Shown: positions 1 through 9,371 of the stretch, one piece after another | How positions within the stretch are numbered: position 1 is the first letter of the stretch | Layout of the letters: every line of letters begins with the position of its first letter | NCBI RefSeq assembly: GCF_030867095.1 | Contig: NC_081824.1 | Span: 114,460,162-114,524,161, forward strand | Source of the DNA: Alligator mississippiensis | Lineage: Eukaryota; Chordata; Crocodylia; Alligatoridae | Direction: 5' to 3' | Length of the DNA stretch: 64,000 bases | Position numbers and translations under genes: made by a program | The notes under the pieces: generated by a model | What the model saw: the letters and a program-made list of their open reading frames with translations, nothing else | What the model was told of the DNA's origin: nothing | Database searches by the model: none

Positions 1-848
1 CAGCCTGGGGCTGCTCTGCCCAGGCTCAAAGTGCTGACGTCCTGGGTGCATGTGAAGACAACATGCCCAGGAGTAGTTGACTCGGGCATGAATTACACTG
101 GAGTTTATTGTTCTGGCTTAATAAAAAAACCCCTGAGGCACAAGGAAGTAAAGTGACTTAACTACTGTGTGAACTCTTTTATGTCCATATGGCACTGTGC
201 AGTGCTGTGCACAGGTACCCGAGTTGTATGTTTCTTTCAGTCTAGGTGCAAAAAGGAGGGTGTCACAAGCAGAGATTCAGTCCTGTGTAAGATTTCTTGG
301 GCATCTCCAGATGAGTGAGCATGTGCCATTTGCAGTGCAAAAAAAAGCAGCATGGTGCGTGCATCAGTAGCGTGGGCCACCAGAAACCAAGTGTGGCTAT
401 CCAGAACCAGGCTCTGGCTGCTGGCAAGGCTCCATGTGGCCAGATCAGCAGCACTGGTGCCCAGGGATGCCCCCAGAGCTGACCCCAGTCTCCTACCCGA
501 CCTGGGACAATTTGGTGCATGCTGAAGTGCATGTGCAGGTGCATCCCCTGGGGCACAAATCAGTAGAACAAATATGTGCTTCTGCTATTTGTACTATGGC
601 AAGCACACCCCCCTGTATTTGGGGACATGGCCCTTATGTTCATATTAACCAAGTGCTATCTTACTGACTCTCTTCCTGCTGTAGTTAATGCCTCACAGGC
701 AAGAACAAATAAAAGTGAGCACCAAGGCCACCCTCATAGTTGTCCTTTCCTATATTCAATAATTTCAGTATAAACTCATTTGTAATAAAATGGCCACATA
801 ACTTTTTGTAAAGTAGTTTTACCCAATTACAGAGCTGAATACTTAGTC
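1..848. other. Unannotated flank
   Basis: No exon, RNA gene or recognisable element. Short ORFs on both strands lack similarity to anything I know. 1176-1700, 1880-2189 and most of 3094-5176 are likewise empty, except for a fragment at 3535-3625 related to the GTAGCTGTG-type repeat and a GC-rich patch at 4385-4680. Confidence 0.6.
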
Positions 849-1167
849 CAGTGATTCCCAACTAGGGTGCTGTAGCACTTCAGGTACCTTGACAGCCTTT
901 CAAGGATGCTGTGATGTGCCATGCAATGTTAGCACTGTTAGGTGTGCAAATATAGTTCACAACATAAACCCAGAAATTTCTAATAGAATCCATAGTGTTA
1001 AAAACATCCTGAGCTCTTGTGGGCTTTCAGAATTTGTTGCAACCAATGAATTTCTCTATTATTTTTCTTTAGTAAAAAATGAGTGAAAAGTAAGAGCTGG
1101 CATGTTCCAAAGGGTGCCTCAACCGGAACAAGGAGTGTCTTTAGCATAAAAGGGTTGAGAACCACTG
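849..1167. mobile_element. hAT-like MITE, complete copy
   Basis: 319 bp with terminal inverted repeats CAGTGATTCCCAAC at the left and GTTGAGAACCACTG at the right, the CAGTGGTTCTCAAC class typical of hAT/Charlie non-autonomous elements. The flanking octamers ACTTAGTC and ATCTAGTT agree at 6 of 8 positions, as an old 8-bp target duplication would. Related copies are at 6295-6520 (truncated) and 45387-54695 (split by the provirus). Confidence 0.75.
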
Positions 1168-1700
1168 ATCTAGTTACTTTCTTGAGAGAAGAGAACAAGC
1201 AATCCTTACTGATCAAAAACCTCCTCAACTTCCTGTGAAAGCCAGCTCATCCTTTTGAACCTGTTTGATATCAGCACTGGTTATCAATGCTCATTACAAT
1301 GAGCTCATTGCACATTACCTACTTTGGCAAAGCAGATTTGACTGGAATGCAGCAGGCGAGATAGGGTGAGAATGTAGTTTCCAATATTACACAATCTTGT
1401 TTGATGAGGGAATTAGTTTTTAAATTTTTTTTCTGAATTGAAGGTTTACATTGATAAAAGCTATTTTTACACAAGAAGAAAAATGTGATGGTCTATTCTC
1501 CTCAGAGAATTCAATAAACAAGCCTGTTCACCTCACCTTTGAATGTTCTTCATTGCCAAAACTGCTTGTGTAATTGGTTCTTTTACCATATTCTTATTTG
1601 GATTCTTACACAGATATTTTGATATTCGAGGATTTCTACTGAATCAAACATACTGTACTTTTCGGTGGGCGAGTGTACAGTTAGTGCTCCGTAACCTAAA

Positions 1701-1878
1701 ATTACTGTGTAGTATGGGTATGCATCTGCATGTGCACATCCATATCGCTCAGTAACTGTGATGACTTACGCCAACTTGGGCATGAATTTGATCCCTGCAT
1801 GATGCAGGGATCAAATTTACACCTGATGAGTTAATGCACAGTAATGCACATGCAGATGCCTTACTGTGTCCCAAGTCA
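1701..1878. repeat. Palindromic MITE-like element with perfect 16-bp hairpin
   Basis: Inverted arms (GCATCTGCATGTGCAC left; GTGCAT/GCAGATGC-type right) surround a perfect 16-bp stem at 1785-1800 and 1802-1817 with a one-base loop. No coding capacity. It probably belongs to the family of palindromic repeats with TACTGTGCAGTA motifs found elsewhere in this window. Confidence 0.55.
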
Positions 1879-2194
1879 GACCACATGCAGTGTTAATGTG
1901 CTTTAATGCCTGCTCTTGTAGATGTGTAGTAACTTACTGCACAATGAATTTAATGAGATGTAAATGCACATGTAAATGAGTTCAGTGTAACCTAAACTTA
2001 TTTCCTGTGTATACATTTGACTGAAACATCTTAAATGTATATCTTGTTTATCGATCTCTTTGAAAAACCCAAAAGATAGTTGCCAGGAAAGATGGTAAAT
2101 CACTTCAACTTCAGAATATGATCTCTTTATTTACCCACAACTGGATATCAGTTTAATTATGGGGGACAGGGATTGTATTTTATTTCCACTCTTG

Positions 2195-3088
2195 TGTGCG
2201 GGCCGGGGGCGAGCCGGGCCTGTCTTTGCGCACGCGGGCTGTGGCCAGCAGCCCGGGCACGCGGGGTCGGAGAAAACCGTGTGGCGGCAAGGCACGCGCG
2301 GGCTAGAATTAGTCACAGAGGCGTAATGGTTGATTGAAAGATTATTTACTTATACCCAAGATGGTCATGGTGTAGGCTGGACAGTTTCCAGGTGCAGCTC
2401 TGCTTAAATCCTCGTTGGAGGACTACGACAAATTCGGTTCTTTGGCCCCGGAGTTGTTTAGGCTCCGCGGGTTCGGCAATTCTTTCCCACGGAGTTGTCG
2501 AAGCTCCGTGGGCTCTGTTCGGTTCTCAGGCCCTGGAGTTGTCAAGACTCCATGGGTTCGAAAATTGGGTATATAGGAAAGGGATATGTCTAGGATTGCG
2601 CTCGGCAACGGGGAGAGGCCAAAGGCTATTTAGACCTCTGTTGCCTGCTTAAGAGAGGCGTGTTGGGTCCGTAAGGGTCCACATCGCTTAGAGATCTTCA
2701 CACAGTGCGAAGTCTCCTCCTCCTGGCGAGTTCTGTCTCTCTCCAGTTTTCCTCTCTCTCCGGCTTGGGCGGAAACTACCCAAGCCTTTTGTATGGCTAG
2801 CAAGCCAATAGCTAGCTGCCATGTATGCATATATTAGAGTTGTCCAATAATGTGGCACGAACTCCCATACAAATGGCGGGAACTCCTTTGCACCGTGCAT
2901 CTCTGAGATGCAAAAGAAATGCACACTGCAAAGAAGCTGCAAATTTGGCGGGAAATTCCCCGTTGCACCGGAGTTCTCTCCCGCAGCAGAGAACTCCGCC
3001 GTGCAAGGAAGCTGTAATTTTAGCGGGAACATAATTTAGCGTTGCCGAAGCACACACAAACAAAAACTCACAACTTTGGGTTGTGACA
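2195..3088 (-). mobile_element. Solo LTR, 894 bp, with 5-bp target duplication
   Basis: On the + strand it begins TGTGCGGG and ends GGTTGTGACA, and is flanked on both sides by TCTTG (2190-2194 and 3089-3093). Read on the minus strand it starts TGTCACAACC, has a TATATA box near 2567-2575, and becomes GC-rich towards its end. TG...CA ends plus a perfect 5-bp duplication indicate a solo LTR left by recombination of a provirus or Ty3-like element. Between 2445 and 2565 three diverged units of the form GGAGTTGT...CTCC are repeated; each could form a small hairpin. No internal region is present. Confidence 0.75.
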
Positions 3089-5178
3089 TCTTGCACCAAT
3101 ACCCACCAGTTAAATATCAGTTACTATGACTGTTAACTAAGCAAAGGACCTATATGGAACAACACAAATTTGGATGTTTGCTTGGATGTTTCTACAACTG
3201 ATAAAAAATCTTTCTTTCCCTTGGAGTTAAAAATATTAACTTTAAGTCAAGAAATGAAAAGCTTTTGGAAAAGGAAAATTTGGGGCTAAAAACTAAAAAA
3301 TATATGCATCTAGTCTAGGTTATTGGCTTTGCTTTCTCCCCAGATTCATACAGTTAAACCCCAGCTTTCCAAAAAAGCAAAGCTATGATAGAAAACTTTC
3401 AAACAAACTTACTTATCATGATACACAAATACTTCTTAGCTCAGTATTTAAGTCTTTACTAGAATAGTTAAAGTGACAGTAATTCTTTTAATGGAATGCT
3501 ACCAAATATACATACAGTAGTGTAAGAGTGACATTGTAGCTGTGATAGTTTAAAAATTATGAGAGGCAATGATTTTTTATGGTGATATCTTTTGGGACCA
3601 ACTATGTAATTGGGATAAAGTTAGGCAAGCTTTTGAATGTGAGATATTCTTTGTCAGGTCTGACCAAATACATATATGCATTATTTCTGTTACACAGAGG
3701 TACACTGGCCCAGAGATTAGGACTAGTATTTAGCAGGATTTGGAGATGATAAACATGCACACATCAATTTAGGTTCCATATATACCCTCAGAAAAATGGT
3801 AATCAAGCTGATAACTACTAAATGAGAGCAACTGAAATAATTATAACTGAAAATCCCCTACTTTTTCAATGTTCATGTTTCTTTTATTTTTATCAGACAA
3901 ATATATTTGCATCATTGCTTCATTACAGTTGAAATACTAGAAGTTCTCAAGGTATCATTTTTCATAGCAAACCTGTTGCTGGATGAAAACCTAAGCAATT
4001 ACCATCTCCTTGATGCTTGATTGTCTTATGAAACAAAATATTCTTTTCTATAGAGAATAAGTGATGTCAGTTCATACATGGGGGCTGGCCACAGACGTAA
4101 TTGTTTGAAATGCTAGGAAAAACAGAATAAAAATCTTACTGAAGACTCAAGAGCTTAATTCTGGCCTCTGCAATTACTTTTCTACTGCTTGATATAATCA
4201 GAAGAAATATATTTTCTAGTTCACTGGTGCTGGGCTCCTCAAGATGACTCAAGTAATGTTTCATTACATTAAAGCTGTTAATGCTATACTTCATTGATGA
4301 TGATGGATCTAATTCTGTGGCAAATTTCATTTTATTATATAGTCCTGAAAAGACTGGTAATTCTGTAAACAATAAATCTTTATTTTGAAGAATGAACACC
4401 ACGTGCCCCTGGAGGCTGTGGGGCATGGTGACTGCCCGCAGGCAGCGGTGGCATTGTCAGCGGTGGAGGTGTCGTGGTGGCAAGTGGGGAGCTCCTGCAG
4501 GTGGCCACAGCAGTGTAGGCAGTGGGGGAGAGGGGTGGGGTGGTGAGGGCTGATCGGTGGTCAGCGACTATCTGCAGATGCCCTGTAGGGGAGGGAGTGG
4601 CGAGCAGCGAATGCCTGCAGGCACCACCAGCAGCGTTGGCAGTGCTTTTTGCAGGGGGTGCACGTGCACCCACATACACCCCCTACACATCGCCAATGTT
4701 TTGAAGACAAGCCCACTGTTTTTCCCTTGTGTGTTAAAGCTGCTGCATAGCTGTGATCAACTAAAGCCAACTCAGACATTATGTGAACTGTTTGTAAAAG
4801 CTTTTAAAAACAGGAACAGTGACACTTTGGGTATCTTGAGATTAAGGGAGTGTAGCGGAACATTCCCATTACAGTTAGTTTTTTCCTAATTAAAAAATGG
4901 TATGAAAATTGTAACACTGAATTCTTCATTACTGAACAATTTGTTGATCCACTTCGCAGGGTATGGGGCTCCAGTGACTATATGTCTGCCATGAATAAGG
5001 TCACAGCTGTTCTCTGAAACTCCCAATTAAGTCAATGACCAGATACCTATTTACTCAGACATAAACAAGACTGAGCTTAGCATAAACTGGGCATGGGAAG
5101 GGAGAAAGCCATGTTGGCTGGGAATATATATTAATTCAGCACAAGTCAAAATACAATGCATTAAAAGGTTGCCAATTA

Positions 5179-5761
5179 CAAGTTTTCCTTGATTTATGTG
5201 GGTTCTTTATATGCAAATTCACTCTTATGCGATAAGCCTATTTAGACCCCTAATTCATTATATGTGATTTGCTCTTATGCAATCAGCATAGATGCGTGTG
5301 TGTCCCCCCACCCACCAGGTAAGTCTGTGGGGGAGGAAAAAGGGCTGTGACCCCACTCACTCCAGCCCTGGCTGCAGTGGCCCTGGGTGTAGCTGACACC
5401 AGCTGCCTGCACCAGGGCACGGCACAGTTCAGGAACAGAGATGAGTGGGGACAGGTGGAGCACTGTGCTGCCCAGTGGCTGCAGGCAGCTGGTGCTGGCC
5501 ACTCCTGGGGCTGCTGCAGTCAGGGCTAGGGTGATTGCTGCTCTGTTCCCTCTGCTTCGCTGCCTCCTGCAGCCTTGGGAGCAGCACCACTCCCCCCACC
5601 CTTTCCCTAGTCCCAGCCTCACTCCCTCCCTTCCTCCCTCCCTCACTGCTATGGGAACCTATCCCTATTTGTTACATTGTAAAGTGGGTTTGCTTTATGC
5701 AAATTCAATTTATGTGCTGTTCTCCAGGAATACATGTACAGCATAAGTCGAGGGAAACCTG
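5179..5761. mobile_element. Tigger/pogo-like non-autonomous DNA element
   Basis: Ends CAAGTTTTCCTTGATTTATG on the left and the inverse of CAGGTTTCCCTCGACTTATG on the right, with TA on both sides (5177-5178, 5762-5763). CAGGTTTCCCTCGA-type ends and a TA target are typical of Tc1/mariner Tigger-pogo MITEs. The GC-rich centre carries no transposase. Confidence 0.65.
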
Positions 5762-5769
5762 TACTAATA

Positions 5770-5876
5770 GCTGAATACTACTGCGCAGTCATGTTGAATC
5801 ATGGTTTTTGCCACACAACACAACTGTGCAGTAGTATTGAGCTACTGCACAGTCAGTGTCTTGGTAGTGCCCATTG
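5770..5876. repeat. Palindromic repeat, TACTGTGCAGTA family
   Basis: Contains TACTACTGCGCAGT and inverse copies ACTGTGCAGTAGTA and CTACTGCACAGT. Short relative of the repeats in ENPP1 introns 2, 3 and 6. Confidence 0.5.
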
Positions 5877-6294
5877 AGGCACTATTTTGAGCTATTATTT
5901 TCTGGCAGTGAACTTGAGCTCACGAAAGCTCATATCCATCTATCTGTCTGTCTGTTTGCGTGCCTTACAGGAATCTACCAAATTCATGGCAGAAGTGGGC
6001 TGTGCAGCAGCTCCTCTAATCTTGCACGTTCCCCCTTGCACCTCCTCAATCCCACTACTGATTGGCTGAGGGGCCCCTGGTGGCCCCACTGCTTGCTGCT
6101 GATTGTCTGGGAAGCAAAATGGTACTATATTGAAAACTGTGTTTTTTGTCTCCCAGCTGATCAGGGAGAGGCAGGGCCCAATGTGGGGGATGGTGGCGGT
6201 GGGGCACAAAGGAAACTGGAAGATTAAAGGAGCTGCTGTTGTGTCATGAATTCAGTAGGTCCCTACTTAGTTAGTTAGTTTATAAGGTCTACAG

Positions 6295-6520
6295 CAGTGA
6301 TTCTCCAGCAGAGTGCCATGGGGTTCCTTGAGATCTTTTCAAGGGTACCATAGGGTGCCATGCCATGTTACCATTGGTAGGCGTGCAAACATGATTCACC
6401 AGAGGTTTCCAATTGCATTAAGAACAGTCTGCCCTATTCTGGCCTTTCCGAATTCTTTGCCTGGGAAGTTCTTTTTCTGTAGGCAGACGAGGCGTGAAGA
6501 CTTGGAGCTGGCAGGTTCTG
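6295..6520. mobile_element. hAT-like MITE, 3'-truncated copy
   Basis: Starts CAGTGATTCTCCAGCAG and follows the 849-1167 element (GTGCAAACATGATTCAC, CTTTCCGAATTCTTTGC), but lacks the right terminus. Confidence 0.6.
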
Positions 6521-6549
6521 AGGGGGGAACGTGGCAGTGGCAGGGGCAG

Positions 6550-6990
6550 GGGCAGCTCTATGGATTTCAGACCACACCAAGGCTGCTCTATGGGCTTCAG
6601 GTGCCCACCAATTCCACTATGTGGACTTCAGCCCACACCAAGACTGCCCTATAGACTTTAGCCCTCACCAAGACCACTCTGTAGACTTCAGCCCACACCA
6701 AGGCTGCCCTATAGACCACAGCCTAAGCCGAGTTCCTTCTATGGATTTCAGCCCACACCAAGACTGTTCTATGGACATACCAAGTCCACTATCTGGACTT
6801 CATCCCACTTCAAGACGGCTCTGTGGACTTTGTCCCACACCAAAACTGCCCGGTTGAGTACGCTGCGGCCTACATGAAGTCTGATCTATGGACTTTGAAG
6901 ACTGCTCTACGGACCTGAGCCCCCACCAAGTCCAGTGTAGGGACTTGAGCCCCCACTAACCCCTTGATGGACTCGAGCCGCCGCCAAGAC
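6550..6990. repeat. 30-bp minisatellite just upstream of ENPP1 CpG island
   Basis: The landmark TGGACTT/TAGACTT recurs at 6561, 6591, 6622, 6652, 6682, 6712, 6742 and 6772, i.e. every 30 (once 31) bases, then less regularly to about 6970. Unit: GACTTCAGCCCACACCAAGA plus ten more bases. The period is a multiple of three, so one frame (6531-6857) stays open and reads as decapeptide repeats such as DFSPHQDCPI. I see no sign that it is translated. Confidence 0.8.
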
Positions 6991-7650
6991 TGCTCCAAGG
7001 GGAAGCTCGGGGGGGGGCCGAGGCTGAGGCGGGCAGGAGGCGGTGGGCGCGCACAGGGCGCCGGGAAGCCGCGGGCGAGGCGCGCTGCGCTCCGGGACCC
7101 TCCTGCGGCTGAAGCGCTCGCCGCCCTCGGCGCGGTCCCGGGAAGGGGCCGCCTCATCTCGTCCTGCCGGACCCCGGGCGGGGGCCGGGGCTGGGCTGCG
7201 GCGGAGGCTCCACCTAGGCAGGGGCCAAGCCGGGAGGCAGGGCGCGCCGCCGGCACCAGCAGATAAACACGGGGGCAGGAGGCGGGAGCGGGGGGGCCCG
7301 GCCCGACCCGGCTCGGTGCCCCCGCTCTTAAGAGGCGGCGGCGCAGCAGGCGGGCGATGGCGATGGCGATGCGCGGGGACGGCGGCGGCAAGGCGGCGGG
7401 CGAGCGGGCAGCGCAGCCCATGCTGCCGGCCATGGAGGTGGCCGAGGAGCCGGACAAAGCCAGGCGCAGGGACCCCAACCCCTACAAAGTGCTGTCGCTG
7501 GTAAGGCGGCGGCGGCGGCCGCGGACGCGGCGCCCGGCCAAGCCCGCGGCTGGTGCCTGCGTTGGGAGCCGGGCACGGCCGGGACCAGCGCTGCCCGGCC
7601 CGGCCCCGGCCCCGGCCGGCCTGCACCCGGGGAAGGCAGCGGAGAGTCTC
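6960..7650 (+). promoter_or_regulatory. CpG island / presumed ENPP1 promoter and 5' UTR
   Basis: A very GC- and CpG-rich block surrounds exon 1, in contrast with AT-rich flanks, as expected for a vertebrate CpG-island promoter. No convincing TATA box is visible upstream of the first ATG, so dispersed initiation is likely. The transcription start cannot be fixed from sequence. Long ORFs on both strands here result from GC richness and are not genes. The upstream edge merges into a 30-bp minisatellite. Confidence 0.75.
7357..7500 (+). CDS. ENPP1: ENPP1 coding exon 1 (cytoplasmic tail)
   Basis: This exon encodes 48 residues of the cytoplasmic N-terminus and stops at a clean GTAAGG donor (7501) in phase 0. 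The last dozen codons (DPNPYKVLSL) match the juxtamembrane segment of mammalian ENPP1. Three ATGs fall within five codons (7357, 7363, 7369), with further in-frame ATGs at 7420 and 7432. I chose the first because the frame is open and conserved from it, but initiation at any of the three is possible. The tail is poly-Gly/Ala and acidic (EVAEEP) followed by basic residues (KARRR), which fits inside-positive topology of a type II protein. The human tail carries a dileucine sorting motif before the VGEEP-like stretch; here the aligned residues read PMLPAM, so Leu-Leu is not kept. Confidence 0.93.
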
Positions 7651-7739
7651 GCCAGTCTGTCTGTGCAGCTGTCTGCTTTGCGTGTCTGTGTCTGCCTGGC
7701 TATCCTGTCTTGTCCCTACTTCTGGAATCTTCCTTCCTG

Positions 7740-7900
7740 CCTGCCTTCCTATCAGCTTTCGTCATTTACCTGTATATCTATCTATATCTATAGCTGTCTG
7801 TCTGTCTTCTCTTCCTCTCTTTCTTTCTGTATCTCTCTCTGTCTCTCTTTTTCTCTTTTTCTTTCTCCCTCTTTCTCTATTTCTCTCTCTGCTTTGGTTA
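7740..7900. repeat. Pyrimidine-rich microsatellite (TCTG/TCTA/TCTTT)
   Basis: Imperfect TCTG, TCTA and TTTCTC runs in the first part of intron 1. Reading frames across it are low-complexity Ser/Leu/Phe strings and not genes. Confidence 0.8.
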
Positions 7901-7967
7901 GCTGTCTGTCTGTGTACCGGTACTGTGGAGGTCCATGATCTCCGTCTCTGTAGATGGGTATCAGGGA

Positions 7968-8221
7968 CGTCAACAGCATCTGGTGATCCGAGCCTCAGCT
8001 CATGAAAGCTCTTAACAAATAACATATCGCACGCCTGTCTCATGTGCCTGTTTCTCCAGCTACAAAGCCAGCTTTCTCATCGATTGGGGACCTCAATAGC
8101 ACTGGATGAAGTGAGCTGCAGATAACATATTTCACAGGCTTTCGTGAACATCATCAGATGCTGTTGAAGTCCCTGATCCATGAGAAAGTTGGGGTTGTAG
8201 TTGGAGAAACAGGCACACGAG
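7968..8221. repeat. Interleaved inverted repeats
   Basis: Arm A (7971-7990, GGGACGTCAACAGCATC) pairs with 8150-8175; arm B (8041-8080, CATGTGCCTGTTTCTCC) pairs with 8179-8220. The order A-B-A'-B' is interleaved, so this is not one simple hairpin. It suggests two overlapping foldback fragments. Confidence 0.6.
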
Positions 8222-8292
8222 GCAGGAACTTGTAGATGCTAAGCTGCACTCAACTCATTATTTGGAGTTTGTCAAGCCATTGAGGGGTGTAG

Positions 8293-9371
8293 GTTGTAGC
8301 TGTGTTGGCCTAAGGACACAGGCAGACAAGGTTCTTTGGGTGAATCCGATATCTTTTATTAGACTAACTTAAATAGTTGGAAAAAAAAAATTGAGCAAGC
8401 TTCTGGGTTTAAGAACCCTTTCTCAGGCTGAGGAAGTCTCTGCAGTTGGTGTGTGCTCTGCCTGTTTGGGATGAAAAGTAAGAAGCCAGAGGCTGGGCTG
8501 GTCTGCACATAAGATAGGCAGTCAGTGAAGATGTAAATTGAGGAGTCAGTGGGTGAGAAACAGGCTGGGTGGGGGAGAAGGGGATGAAAGTAGCAGTTAA
8601 ATAGGCAGACAAGGTGAAACCCAAAGAACCTTATCTGCCTATGTCCTTAGACCAACACGGCTACAGCATACACTGCAGTTAAATAGTGGAGAGGTACCTG
8701 GAGAGTCAAATGTTAGGCAGGTTATAATGTGTCATAAATCCAATGTCTATATTTAGCCCATGATTTTTTGTATCCAGGAGGTTGATGAAGTGAAGTTCAT
8801 AGGTTCGTCTCTGAGAACTGCTTCATAAGTTTCCTTTAAGGATTAGAACCAAGAGATTGGAGAGGGAATGGTTTTCTTGTGAGAAATGTGCCACGCCATT
8901 GTGAGAAACGTGAGAAACATTTCTCACAAGAAAACCACTCTCTCTCCAATCTCTCAATTCTAATCTTCAAAGGAAACTTACAAAACACTTCCCAGAGATG
9001 AGCCTATGAACTCCAGTTCATCAACCTCCTGGATACAAAAAGTCATGGACTAAATATAGACATTGGATTTATGAGACATTATAACCTGCCTGACATCTGA
9101 CTCCCCAGGTACCTCCCCACTATTCACCCCCTTCTCCCTTCCACCCAGACTGTCTGTCACCCACTGACTCCTCAGTTTACGTCTTCACTAACATGCATAC
9201 CAGCCCAGCCTCTGGCTTCTTTACTTTTCATCCAAGAACACACACCAACTGCAGAGACTACCTCAGCCTGATGAAGGGTTTTAAACCTGAAAGCTTGCTT
9301 AAAAATTTTTTCCAACTATTTAAGTTGGTCTAATAAAAGGTATCAGATTCACCCAAAGAACCTTGTCTGCC
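8293..9371. mobile_element. Foldback (long-TIR) element, copy 1
   Basis: Left arm begins GTTGTAGCTGTGTTGGCC; the right arm returns the inverse sequence up to CCTTGTCTGCC. The two halves pair over most of about 1.08 kb, with the turn near 8900. Shared landmarks in both arms: TTTGGGTGAATC, TATCTTTTATTAGAC, GCAGTTGGTGTGTGCTC, GTCATAAATCCAATG. A 75-bp fragment of the same family is inserted in the left arm (about 8602-8676). No transposase; non-autonomous DNA element of a family abundant in reptile genomes. Confidence 0.7.

Noticed and set aside
6531-6857. 108-codon ORF with decapeptide repeats
   Set aside because: Explained by a 30-bp minisatellite whose period is a multiple of three; no promoter, splice or conservation evidence.
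6550-6990. Regular 30-bp repeats as a CRISPR array
   Set aside because: Head-to-tail units without unique spacers, in a vertebrate genome: a minisatellite.
6870-7626. Long ORFs (202 and 239 codons) on the minus strand over the CpG island
   Set aside because: GC-rich sequence with few stops; Pro/Arg/Ala-rich low-complexity translation, antisense to ENPP1 exon 1, no domain.
7740-7900. Ser/Leu/Phe-rich extension of the exon 1 frame past 7500
   Set aside because: A consensus donor at 7501 and continuity with exon 2 show this is intron read-through across a microsatellite.
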